From contig NZ_OX296583.1 in the NCBI RefSeq assembly GCF_946463545.1, positions 905,035 to 969,034 on the forward strand: a stretch of 64,000 nucleotides of DNA, read 5' to 3'. The position numbers were made by a program, and so were the translations under genes. Positions 56,701-64,000 of this stretch are shown here, piece by piece; positions within the stretch are counted from its first letter, which is position 1, and every line of letters begins with the position of its first letter. Source of the stretch: Methanothermococcus thermolithotrophicus DSM 2095. GTDB taxonomy: Archaea > AGJL01 > Methanococci > Methanococcales > Methanococcaceae. The notes below the pieces were generated by a model that saw nothing but the letters and a program-made list of their open reading frames with translations, did no database searches and was not told the DNA's origin.

Positions 56701-58017
56701 ATGTTTTTATTAGGCGATTGGAGAAGAACAAATTATTCAAATGAAGTAAAACCAGAAATGGATGGGGAAGAAGTTATATTGATGGGATGGGTTCACTCAA
56801 TAAGAGCATTAGGTAAGCTGGCATTCATAATTTTGAGGGATAGAGAAGGAACCATCCAAATAGTAGTTCCAAAACAAAAGGTATCTGAAGAAACATTCGC
56901 AACCGCAAAAAAAATAGGAAAAGAAGACGTTATTGCAGTAAAAGGTAAAGTCGTTGCAAATGAAAAGGCACCTAACGGATTTGAAGTTATACCTACTGAA
57001 ATCAGAATATTGAATAAGGCAGAAACACCACTTCCATTGGATCCATCTGAAAAAGTACCTGCAGATATTGATACAAGACTTGATAAAAGATTCTTAGATT
57101 TAAGAAGACCAAAAATACAGGCTTTATTCAGAATAAGGTCTGAAATGTTGAAATCAGTTAGAAACACATTCTACGAAGAAGGATTTATTGAAGTAAACAC
57201 TCCAAAATTGGTTGCAAGTGCAACAGAAGGGGGAACAGAACTATTCCCGATTTCATACTTTGAAAAAGAGGCATTTTTAGGTCAAAGTCCACAGCTCTAT
57301 AAACAGATGATGATGGCAAGTGGTTTTGACAAGGTATTTGAAATTGGACCAATATTCAGGGCAGAAGAACACAACACAAGAAGGCACTTAAACGAGGCAA
57401 TATCCATAGATACAGAAATGTCATTCTCAGATGATAGAGATGCTATGGATGTGCTTGAAAAAGTAGTTTATAACACATTTGTAGATATTTACGAAAACAG
57501 GGAAAAAGAAATTGAGTTATTGGGAATCGACTTCAAACTCCCTGAGAAAAAATTCGATAGAATAACCTACGATGAGGCTGTTGATATTGCAAACTCAAAA
57601 GGTGTAGAAATCGAATGGGGAGAAGACCTTTCAAGAGCTGCTGAAAAGGCTATTGGAGATGAAATGGGCGATTTGTACTTTATAACAGATTGGCCATCTA
57701 AAACCAGACCGTTCTATACATTACACGATGAGAAAAATCCTGAAATATGTAAGGCATTTGACCTAATGTACAAAGAGCTCGAGCTCTCATCAGGAGCTCA
57801 GAGGGTTCATAAATACGATCTACTTGTGGAAAACATAAAAAGCATGGGAATGAATCCTGAAGGATTTGGAACATACTTAGAAGCGTTTAAGTATGGAATG
57901 CCACCACATGCAGGCTGGGGATTAGGTGCAGATAGATTTATGATGATTCTGACCTGCCAAGAAAACATTAGGGAATGTGTATTATTCCCAAGAGACAGGC
58001 AGAGATTAACACCATAA
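56701..58017 (+). CDS. aspS: Aspartyl-tRNA synthetase, archaeal type
   Basis: 438 residues. An OB-fold anticodon domain ([29 protein letters not shown], given by position 22-50) precedes the class II catalytic core with motif 2 [17 protein letters not shown] and motif 3 [22 protein letters not shown] is also characteristic. The archaeal type lacks the bacterial GAD insert. It may be discriminating or may also charge tRNA-Asn; that cannot be told here. The last codons (CGC-like AGA TTA ACA CCA TAA) are the first bases of a tandem 84 bp repeat, so the 3' end and spacer have been duplicated. ATG after AGGTGAAATA. Confidence 0.95.
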   Translation: MFLLGDWRRTNYSNEVKPEMDGEEVILMGWVHSIRALGKLAFIILRDREGTIQIVVPKQKVSEETFATAKKIGKEDVIAVKGKVVANEKAPNGFEVIPTEIRILNKAETPLPLDPSEKVPADIDTRLDKRFLDLRRPKIQALFRIRSEMLKSVRNTFYEEGFIEVNTPKLVASATEGGTELFPISYFEKEAFLGQSPQLYKQMMMASGFDKVFEIGPIFRAEEHNTRRHLNEAISIDTEMSFSDDRDAMDVLEKVVYNTFVDIYENREKEIELLGIDFKLPEKKFDRITYDEAVDIANSKGVEIEWGEDLSRAAEKAIGDEMGDLYFITDWPSKTRPFYTLHDEKNPEICKAFDLMYKELELSSGAQRVHKYDLLVENIKSMGMNPEGFGTYLEAFKYGMPPHAGWGLGADRFMMILTCQENIRECVLFPRDRQRLTP

Positions 58018-58269
58018 CAACACTTTTAAAGGGTTTAAGAAGAAATATTATATTTTGGAATCCAAACCTTTTTTTAAAAGGTTTGGAGATTAACACCATA
58101 ACAACACTTTTAAAGGGTTTAAGAAGAAATATTATATTTTGGAATCCAAACCTTTTTTTAAAAGGTTTGGAGATTAACACCATAACAACACTTTTAAAGG
58201 GTTTAAGAAGAAATATTATATTTTGGAATCCAAACCTTTTTTTAAAAGGTTTGGAGATTAACACCATAA
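58002..58269. repeat. Three tandem 84 bp repeats starting in the 3' end of aspS
   Basis: The unit begins at GATTAACACCATAACA, which is the end of aspS, and contains ACACTTTTAAAGGG, an AT-rich stretch and the hairpin CCAAACCTTTT-TTT-AAAAGGTTTGG. Full copies start at about 58004, 58088 and 58172 with no differences that I can see, and a fourth partial copy ends at 58269 before unrelated sequence. Each 84-base unit is a multiple of three, which leaves long open frames on both strands (about 108 and 99 codons); I do not regard these as genes. The hairpin may be the aspS terminator. Confidence 0.92.
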
Positions 58270-58352
58270 TTTACTTTAATAAGTACATATTTTATAAATA
58301 ATGAAAATTAAATTAAGTTATTGAAATTATTGAATTTAAAAAGGTGTATAAA

Positions 58353-58640
58353 ATGGTTTCAAAAGACGATATAATAAATGCTTTGAAAAAAGTTGCAGAC
58401 CCGCACATGGGTGTGAGTATCGTAGATATGGGATTAATAAACGATGTAGAAGTAGATGAAGAAGGAAACGTGTCCTTTACACTAACCCCGACAAACCCAG
58501 GATGTATGAGTGTTATTGGAATGGCAGCAGGTGCAAAACAAGCTGCTAGTGAAGTTGAAGGGGTAAAAAGCGTTAAAGTGACCGTTAAAGGACACATGAT
58601 GGAAAATGATATTAACGAGATTTTGAGTAGAGAAGAATAA
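58353..58640 (+). CDS. MIP18/DUF59-family iron-sulfur assembly protein
   Basis: 95 residues from the ATG after AAAGGTGTATAAA. DDIINALKKVADPHMGVSIVDMGLI holds the DPE-like DPH motif and VDMGL segment, and NPGCMSVIGMAA holds the conserved cysteine after TPTNPGC. DUF59 proteins (SufT, MIP18, PaaD) help in Fe-S cluster assembly on target proteins. A GTG nine bases upstream is possible. It follows the aspS repeat block and precedes hisS. Confidence 0.9.
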   Translation: MVSKDDIINALKKVADPHMGVSIVDMGLINDVEVDEEGNVSFTLTPTNPGCMSVIGMAAGAKQAASEVEGVKSVKVTVKGHMMENDINEILSREE

Positions 58641-58741
58641 TAAATAAGATCAAGAATAACAAAAATTTTTAAACTTCTTTTTTTGATTTTTTTTAGTATA
58701 GTTTTTTTAAAATTTAATAAATTCAATGTAGGGAGGAAACA

Positions 58742-59992
58742 ATGTTTCAAAAACCAAAAGGAACTAGAGATTTTTTACCTGAAGAAATGAAAAAAAGGAA
58801 AGTTATTGAAGGTAAATTAAGAGAAGTTTTTGACAGCTACAATTTTAAAGAAATAGCCACCCCAACCTTTGAGAGTTTTGAGCTCCTATCAAAAAAAACC
58901 GGGGAAGAAATAAGGAACCAACTGTTTGTTTTTAAAGACCATGGAGACAGGGAGATGGGTTTAAGACCTGAATTAACGTCCTCTGTTGCTAGGTTCTATA
59001 TAAATGAACTTAAGAACTTACCAAAACCTGTAAAGATATACTACTTTGCAAACTGTTTTAGATATGAAAATCCTCAGGCAGGTAGATATAGGGAATTTTG
59101 GCAGATGGGCTGTGAATTAATAGGTAGCAGCCGACCAATAGCAGATGCAGAAGTTATAAACTTGGCAATTGAGGGTTTGAAAAACATTAACATGGATTTT
59201 GAAATACATATCGGTCATTTAGGTGTTTTAAAAGGAGTATTTGAGAAGTTGGGAATATCCGGGGACGAAGAGACTAAAATAAGAAGGTTGATTGATAAGG
59301 AAGATTTGGAAAATTTAAAAAAGCTCTTGGAAGAAATTGAAAATACAAAGGGAATTGAAGTCAAAAACATTATATTTGAAGTTTTAGAATGCAAAGGTGG
59401 AAAAGAGGTTATATCCATACTAAAGGAAAAATTATCTGATTTTCCAACTTCCATAGATGCTTTAAACAACTTAGAAGAGATTTTAGAATTTGTAAAACAT
59501 GAATATATTATTAACTTTGGTATAGCAAGAGGTTTGGATTACTACACAGGTATGGTATTTGAAATATACGGTAAGAGAGAAGGTGCAAGGCAAGTATGCG
59601 GTGGAGGAAGATATGATAATTTAATAGAGCTCTTTGGTGGAGAAAGTACCCCTGCAGTTGGTTTTGCATATGGTTTTGACAGAATAATGTTGAATATAGA
59701 TGATTTTGAAGTGGAAGAAGAAGCCATATTGGTAGCTCCAGTTAAAAACGACGAGAAATTATTAAAAGAATGTCAAAAAATTGTGAATATATTGAGGGAA
59801 AATTCCAAAGTAGCTGAAATAGATTTAATGGGCAGAAAACTCGGTAAAGTATTGAACTATGCCAACAGCGTAGGAATTAAGAAAGTAATCATAGTTGGTG
59901 AAAAAGAGCTAAGTGAAGGAAAAGTTTCTTTAAGAGATATGAAAACAGGAGAGCAGGAATTAATAAATTTAGACGATATAAAAAATATTTAA
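58742..59992 (+). CDS. hisS: Histidyl-tRNA synthetase
   Basis: 416 residues. [16 protein letters not shown] at the start, motif 1 with [15 protein letters not shown], motif 2 [29 protein letters not shown] (positions about 99-127), the HisA motif [17 protein letters not shown], His[15 protein letters not shown] and motif 3 [14 protein letters not shown] are all present. A C-terminal anticodon domain ([12 protein letters not shown] onward) closes the protein. Normal length. ATG after GGGAGGAAACA. About 100 bases after the DUF59 gene. Confidence 0.97.
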   Translation: MFQKPKGTRDFLPEEMKKRKVIEGKLREVFDSYNFKEIATPTFESFELLSKKTGEEIRNQLFVFKDHGDREMGLRPELTSSVARFYINELKNLPKPVKIYYFANCFRYENPQAGRYREFWQMGCELIGSSRPIADAEVINLAIEGLKNINMDFEIHIGHLGVLKGVFEKLGISGDEETKIRRLIDKEDLENLKKLLEEIENTKGIEVKNIIFEVLECKGGKEVISILKEKLSDFPTSIDALNNLEEILEFVKHEYIINFGIARGLDYYTGMVFEIYGKREGARQVCGGGRYDNLIELFGGESTPAVGFAYGFDRIMLNIDDFEVEEEAILVAPVKNDEKLLKECQKIVNILRENSKVAEIDLMGRKLGKVLNYANSVGIKKVIIVGEKELSEGKVSLRDMKTGEQELINLDDIKNI

Positions 59993-60015
59993 GTATGTAT
60001 ATTTGTTAAATAATA

Positions 60016-60198
60016 TTACAACTTATTTTTTAAGTTTTCATTTTCGTCCTTTAACTTTTCATAGATTTTTTTGTATGGTTCAGGATCCAAACCAGTTTCC
60101 TTAACCATGTCAATTAAAGCTTCAAAATGTTCTTCAGTATGTTCTAAGGTATGGAGTAGTTTTTTTATTTTCTTTTCTTTTTCAGTCATTTCAACCAT
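60016..60198 (-). CDS. Small helical protein
   Basis: 60 residues from ATG after GGTGATAAG: EKEKKIKKLLHTLEHTEEHFEALID and a second helix KKIYEKLKDENENLKNKL. Two histidines in each turn of the first helix and a coiled-coil second helix are visible. Good ribosome binding site and charged composition support a real gene. No family recognised. It lies convergent with hisS, 24 bases apart. Confidence 0.6.
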   Translation of the reverse strand: MVEMTEKEKKIKKLLHTLEHTEEHFEALIDMVKETGLDPEPYKKIYEKLKDENENLKNKL

Positions 60199-60469
60199 CT
60201 TATCACCTATTATTTATTTTACTTGACGAAAATCCCTTAATTTTAGGAATATCGACAAGACCGAAGGTTTTGTGAATCTTAACGAAAACCTTTAATCTGC
60301 TTCAATGTCTTGATATTATTCATTATATAGTAATATTATTTTATATTTTATATTACTTTTTATTACTTTAGTTTAGATATGGTACTAAAATTTTTAATAA
60401 ACAATGTAAATTCAAAAAATAGTAAAAACTTAAATAAATTTTAAATATATAATAAAAAACATAATAATA

Positions 60470-60739
60470 TTATTTTTCCAGGACTATTTCAATGGTAGAG
60501 ATGTTTACACTTTTTCCATCGTCGTTTTGTACTTTATCAGTGCCTAAATTTATTTCTTTTACTTTTACTTCTGGTAAAAACCTATTTCTTACCATTTCCT
60601 CGACATCTACTGCTCTGCTAATTGCCTTCCCCCTAGCTTTTATTCTAACTTCTTTAGCGTTTTCGGTGTTAAACTGGGTGATCACTGCTAGAACATAATT
60701 CATTACTCCCTTGTTCCCTACATATACTGTACTGTCCAT
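60470..60739 (-). CDS. albA: Chromatin protein Alba
   Basis: 89 residues: [20 protein letters not shown] (with GNKPVMNYV-like start), then [23 protein letters not shown] and [12 protein letters not shown]. Length and motifs match archaeal Alba, a dimeric double-stranded DNA- and RNA-binding protein. The lysine usually acetylated in Sulfolobus, near residue 11-16, is replaced by a shorter GNKGV loop. ATG after AAAGGAGGGATATC, a strong site fitting an abundant protein. The 270 bases between this gene and the small helical protein contain AGACC-GAA-GGTTT near 60.26 kb, another palindrome-like unit, and AT-rich DNA. Confidence 0.94.
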   Translation of the reverse strand: MDSTVYVGNKGVMNYVLAVITQFNTENAKEVRIKARGKAISRAVDVEEMVRNRFLPEVKVKEINLGTDKVQNDDGKSVNISTIEIVLEK

Positions 60740-60849
60740 GATATCCCTCCTTTACGAATAAATCAATATGAATTGGTGATATATATACTTTGTCAATTAA
60801 TTTAAATATACATATTTAGTGACTGATATTATATATTATTGGTGGAACA

Positions 60850-61533
60850 ATGATAAATAAAAATTCCAAGATTCAAATTGAAGGTTGTGATGGTGTTATA
60901 GCCAATATAATAGATTGGGATATTGTTGAAAAGCTTGTAAAAAATGATATTACGCCTGTAGAGGTTATAGGTAAAGGGCATCGGGGTATTGTTTTAAAAG
61001 GATTTAGTGAGAAATATAAGGATTCTAACGGTAATTATATTCAATTGGCCATAAAGATTCCAAGAAAGGATACTCCGAAAAACACAATATTTCATGAAGG
61101 AACAGTATTGGAAAAAACAAACAAATTCAATGTGGGACCAAAAGTCTATGAATTCACTAACGAATATCTTTTAATGGAATATGTTGAGGGAATCACATTA
61201 AGGGATTATATCGATAGATGTAATAAGGAAGAAATCCTGTGGATAATTGAAGAATCACTAAGACAATGTTTAAAACTCGATTTGCATAGTATAGACCATA
61301 CCGAGATTCAAGGGGGAAAGCACATAATAATTAGTAAACATAAAATATATATCATCGATTTTGATAAGGCAAGATTGAAAAATCCTCATAACTTTACCAG
61401 CGCAATGTCGCTTTTCTTTGGAGGGGGATATATCTCGGAAAAGGTGAAAAATATTTTAAACATGTCCGAAGAAGAAGAGAAGGATTTAAGAAAACTTGCC
61501 AAGCTTTATAAAAATTGTTTTAAGGAAAAATAA
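60850..61533 (+). CDS. Archaeal Ser/Thr-type protein kinase
   Basis: 227 residues. VIGKGHRGIVLKGF is a glycine-rich loop, LAIKIPRKDT gives the VAIK-type lysine, LLMEYVEGITLRDYID the hinge, HTEIQGGKHIIIS stands in the catalytic-loop position, and KIYIIDFDKARLKNP carries the DFD metal motif. It resembles the small archaeal kinase group of COG2112 or a RIO/ABC1 relative. The substrate is unknown. ATG after GGTGGAACA. It is followed by a YaaA-like gene and a UvrD-like helicase with gaps of 31 and 19 bases, which suggests an operon. Confidence 0.83.
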   Translation: MINKNSKIQIEGCDGVIANIIDWDIVEKLVKNDITPVEVIGKGHRGIVLKGFSEKYKDSNGNYIQLAIKIPRKDTPKNTIFHEGTVLEKTNKFNVGPKVYEFTNEYLLMEYVEGITLRDYIDRCNKEEILWIIEESLRQCLKLDLHSIDHTEIQGGKHIIISKHKIYIIDFDKARLKNPHNFTSAMSLFFGGGYISEKVKNILNMSEEEEKDLRKLAKLYKNCFKEK

Positions 61534-61564
61534 AACCGATAATAAAAAATAAATAAGGGAAACT

Positions 61565-62017
61565 ATGGGAAACACCAATAAAAAATACTTATTAATTTTA
61601 TCCTGTTCAAAAACAAAGAAGAATGTTGATAGAGCTCCTGCAATAGAGCTCTACGATGGTATGTATTATAAAGTTTTAAAAAAGAACTATCCAACTAATG
61701 CGAATTTAGATATATTAATACTATCTGCAAAGTACGGTTTAATCGAATCCAATGAAATAATTGATTATTATGATCAACTAATGACTAATAAAAGAGCGGA
61801 AGAATTAAAGGATAATGTTAAATCAAAACTAAAAGAGGTTTTAAAAAATAATAATTACGATACCATATTCATAAACTTAGGCAAAGTATATGAGAAGGCA
61901 TTTGATGATGAGTGCAGGGAGCTCTTAGAAAACTATAATACACATTGGATTGGGGGCATGATTGGAGAGAGGCTCCAGCAATTGAAAGAATGGCTTATAT
62001 CAATTAATAATAAATAA
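61565..62017 (+). CDS. YaaA/DUF6884-like protein
   Basis: 150 residues. YLLILSCSKTKKNV at the start (SCSK.K motif), APAIELYDGMYYKVLKK, and LDILILSAKYGLIESNEIIDYYD match proteins of the YaaA/DUF6884 type, in which the SCSKTK segment and SAKYGLI loop bind DNA or nucleotide. Members are found beside DNA-repair, modification and defence genes. Role here is inferred from the SF1 helicase that follows 19 bases later. ATG after AAGGGAAACT. Confidence 0.8.
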   Translation: MGNTNKKYLLILSCSKTKKNVDRAPAIELYDGMYYKVLKKNYPTNANLDILILSAKYGLIESNEIIDYYDQLMTNKRAEELKDNVKSKLKEVLKNNNYDTIFINLGKVYEKAFDDECRELLENYNTHWIGGMIGERLQQLKEWLISINNK

Positions 62018-62036
62018 AATAACAACGGGGGTTAGA

Positions 62037-64000
62037 ATGACATTAAATCCAAATGAATTTATAAACTCTATTGAATCAATACTGGGGTATGAGCTCAACG
62101 AGGAACAAAAGGAAGTAATACTTCACAAAGATGGTCCCTTATGGGTTGTGGCAGGTCCTGGTTCTGGTAAAACTGAAGTTTTGGTGGTTAGAACTTTAAA
62201 GCTTATTTATGTGGATGAGGTAGATCCAAAATCCATAATATTAACCACATTTACAAAGAAGGCTTCTCAAAACTTATTTAATAGGATTTTAAATCATTCA
62301 AATAAACTTTGTGATATACATCCTGAGTTAAAAGAGCGTGACATTGATATTCATAGTTTAAGGGTTGGGACACTCCACAGTTTATGTTCCGACATAATGA
62401 AGGAATATAAATATGTAGATTATGAAAATTACAAACTAATGAATGAAATGGAAAACTACCTTTTTGTATACAATCACTGCGAGCTCGTAAAAAATGCAAA
62501 ATACTACGATGAGAAATTATGGAAAAGATTTATGTATTTAGTTAGAAAATGGGACGGCGATAATAAACAATGGATTATTGATTATAAAGATAGAGCTCGA
62601 CTGACTAATGCCATAATTACCTTGTTTAATAGAATTGTGGAAGATAGGTTGGATTTAGATAAAATGAAGGGGAGCTCTAAAAGTCACTACAGAATATTGG
62701 CAGAAGAATATGAAAAATTTATTGATAAATTGGAGGAATTTAAATTATGCAACTTTGCCACGGTACAGTTAAAGTTCCTTGAATTTTTAAATTCTGAGGA
62801 TGGTGAGTTATTCTTAAATGGTGGTGGGCACAATCCAAGAATAGAATATATTATGGTGGATGAATACCAAGACACCAATCCAATTCAGGAGGAAATATAT
62901 TTTGAGCTGGCAAAGCATACTGAAAATAAAAATTTATGCGTCGTAGGGGATGATGACCAAGCCTTGTATCGATTTAGAGGGGGAACTGTTGACTGCATGG
63001 TGAGGTTTGATGATTCATGTATGGAAAGGTTAGGAGCTCCGAAGGAAAGTGTCAAAAAAATATTTTTAAAGTCAAATTATAGGTCGCATAAGGATATTGT
63101 GAATTATTATAATAAATATATTAAATCCTTCGAAAACCTAAAAAATGTTGAAATGGAAAAAGCAAGAGTTAAGGACAAGCCCCCATTGGAGCCAAAAAAA
63201 CCAATTACTGAAACATATCCAGCTTTAAGTTACCTAGAAGAAGAAACAGATGAGGAATTGGCAAAGAAGGTTGTAACTGCTGTAAAATATTTTAAAGAAA
63301 ATAACATTGTTGAGGATTATTCTCGGTGTGTGCTGTTAATTAGAAGCACACGGGAGATGGATTATAATGGAGAAAATTCGTTTGTAGGTCATGTTGTAAA
63401 GGGATTATCCAATAACGGTATTGAAACCTATAACCCAAGGTCTAAGAATTTTTTAAGTCAGGAGGAAATAAAATTGGCATTGGGGGCATTTGTATCCATT
63501 GTGGATGATGATCTATATGTACTGGAAAATAAACTGAGCTCGGAAAGTATAAGTTCTGAGGTCGTAAAGTGGTTTGAGAAGTATGAAAAAAATAAGGATA
63601 AATATCCTGAATTAAAAGAATATGTAGATAAATCTGTTGAGAAAATCAAAAGCATGAAGTCGGGAGAATGGACCAATGCAACCATTCAAGGTATTCTTTA
63701 TAAAATATTTGCATGTAGTCCGTTTTTAGAGTGGATGGATGACCCTGAAAAAAGTTGTAGGCTGGCAAAACTCACCCAAATATTTGATAGCTATTCAGCC
63801 ACGCCAACGGATAATCCTGATGTGAGTATGGGAGCTCTGAAAATTGATTCAGAGGAAGATGGAAAAATTGACACAGAATGGTTGATAAACTTTTATGGCT
63901 CGTTGGTGGGGCACTTTATAAATGGAGTAGATGATTTAGAGGATGAGGAAGTAATTATTCCTGAGGGAAAATTTCCAATTATGACTGTACATCAGGCAAA
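62037..64000 (+). CDS. UvrD/Rep-type superfamily 1 helicase (N-terminal part)
   Basis: The frame opens at ATG 62037 after CGGGGGTTAGA and continues to the window edge, about 654 codons. Motifs in order: Q-motif NEEQKEVI (residues 21-28), Walker A AGPGSGKTE (39-47), Ia TTFTKKA, II VDEYQDTNP (about 274-282), III VVGDDDQALYRFRGG, IV SNYRSH, and MTVHQAK, the start of motif V, at the edge. SF1A helicases are less common in archaea than SF2 enzymes, and this one has an insert of about 100 residues between Ia and II. Its upstream partners are a YaaA-like protein and a kinase. Confidence 0.92.
   Translation, partial: MTLNPNEFINSIESILGYELNEEQKEVILHKDGPLWVVAGPGSGKTEVLVVRTLKLIYVDEVDPKSIILTTFTKKASQNLFNRILNHSNKLCDIHPELKERDIDIHSLRVGTLHSLCSDIMKEYKYVDYENYKLMNEMENYLFVYNHCELVKNAKYYDEKLWKRFMYLVRKWDGDNKQWIIDYKDRARLTNAIITLFNRIVEDRLDLDKMKGSSKSHYRILAEEYEKFIDKLEEFKLCNFATVQLKFLEFLNSEDGELFLNGGGHNPRIEYIMVDEYQDTNPIQEEIYFELAKHTENKNLCVVGDDDQALYRFRGGTVDCMVRFDDSCMERLGAPKESVKKIFLKSNYRSHKDIVNYYNKYIKSFENLKNVEMEKARVKDKPPLEPKKPITETYPALSYLEEETDEELAKKVVTAVKYFKENNIVEDYSRCVLLIRSTREMDYNGENSFVGHVVKGLSNNGIETYNPRSKNFLSQEEIKLALGAFVSIVDDDLYVLENKLSSESISSEVVKWFEKYEKNKDKYPELKEYVDKSVEKIKSMKSGEWTNATIQGILYKIFACSPFLEWMDDPEKSCRLAKLTQIFDSYSATPTDNPDVSMGALKIDSEEDGKIDTEWLINFYGSLVGHFINGVDDLEDEEVIIPEGKFPIMTVHQA

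Noticed and set aside
58002-58269. Possible CRISPR array
   Set aside because: The whole 84 bp unit is repeated without unique spacers, and it includes the aspS 3' end.
57968-58301. Repetitive open frames of 99 and 108 codons on both strands
   Set aside because: They exist only because the 84 bp tandem repeat is a multiple of three and has no stop in those frames; no ribosome binding site.

Overview
The window reads as the chromosome of a hydrogenotrophic methanogenic archaeon of the order Methanococcales (Methanococcus or Methanothermococcus type). The evidence is an AT-rich genome, archaeal GGTGAT-type ribosome binding sites with frequent TTG starts, archaeal ribosomal proteins S19e and L39e, Cdc48 and PAN ATPases, Alba, MBF1, and many methanogen-only genes: coenzyme M (comB), coenzyme B (aksA), F430 (cfbA, cfbE), methanogenesis marker proteins 3 and 8, the methyl-CoM reductase activator AtwA, and an Ehb energy-converting hydrogenase operon. 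Species cannot be fixed from the sequence alone.

Layout. 1-5.1 kb: aksA (cut by the window edge), marker protein 3, a YhbY RNA-binding protein, and an rps19e-PDCD5-PP-loop-rpl39e cluster. 5.2-14.6 kb: comB, a DUF116 protein, Get3/ArsA ATPase, cfbA, a site-2 protease, an ATP-grasp ligase, a FetB-like permease, cfbE and an HD hydrolase. 14.7-24.2 kb: cdc48, a zinc-ribbon protein, ribC-ribB-ribK, an MTA/MTI phosphorylase, sua5, thiC, dph2. 24.3-38.7 kb: a K+ channel, tRNA-Leu, pdxT, a 1038-residue helical-repeat protein, cooC, a FAD oxidoreductase, pan, MBF1, isopentenyl phosphate kinase, marker protein 8, a small GTPase with sepF, a HAD protein and metK. 38.7-39.6 kb: a gene-poor scar with a broken tnpB. 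39.6-47 kb: thiDN, a radical SAM protein, DUF169, thioredoxin, a TusA-DsrE fusion, PAP2 phosphatase, atwA. 47-54 kb: ehbE to ehbO. 54-64 kb: moeA, mtnA, aspS, a MIP18-like protein, hisS, alba, and a kinase / YaaA-like / UvrD helicase run that leaves the window.

What the ordinary genes do not explain is a set of repeat phenomena. (1) The palindrome GAGCTC occurs far more often than base composition predicts, inside and outside genes. (2) Short hairpins with variable but self-complementary arms around a three-base centre (TTT, AAA, TTC, GAA) are scattered in intergenic DNA. One compound copy lies in frame inside the polyferredoxin gene ehbK, and a related copy begins at the ehbM stop codon. (3) At least four promoters carry a pair of 13-14 bp inverted repeats of the form TATAGT+8 bases, set 86-119 bases apart; the 8 bases match within a pair but differ between pairs. 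(4) Two genes (aspS and the FetB-like gene) have 3' ends that were duplicated together with a terminator-like hairpin. These are the parts of the window most likely to be undescribed.
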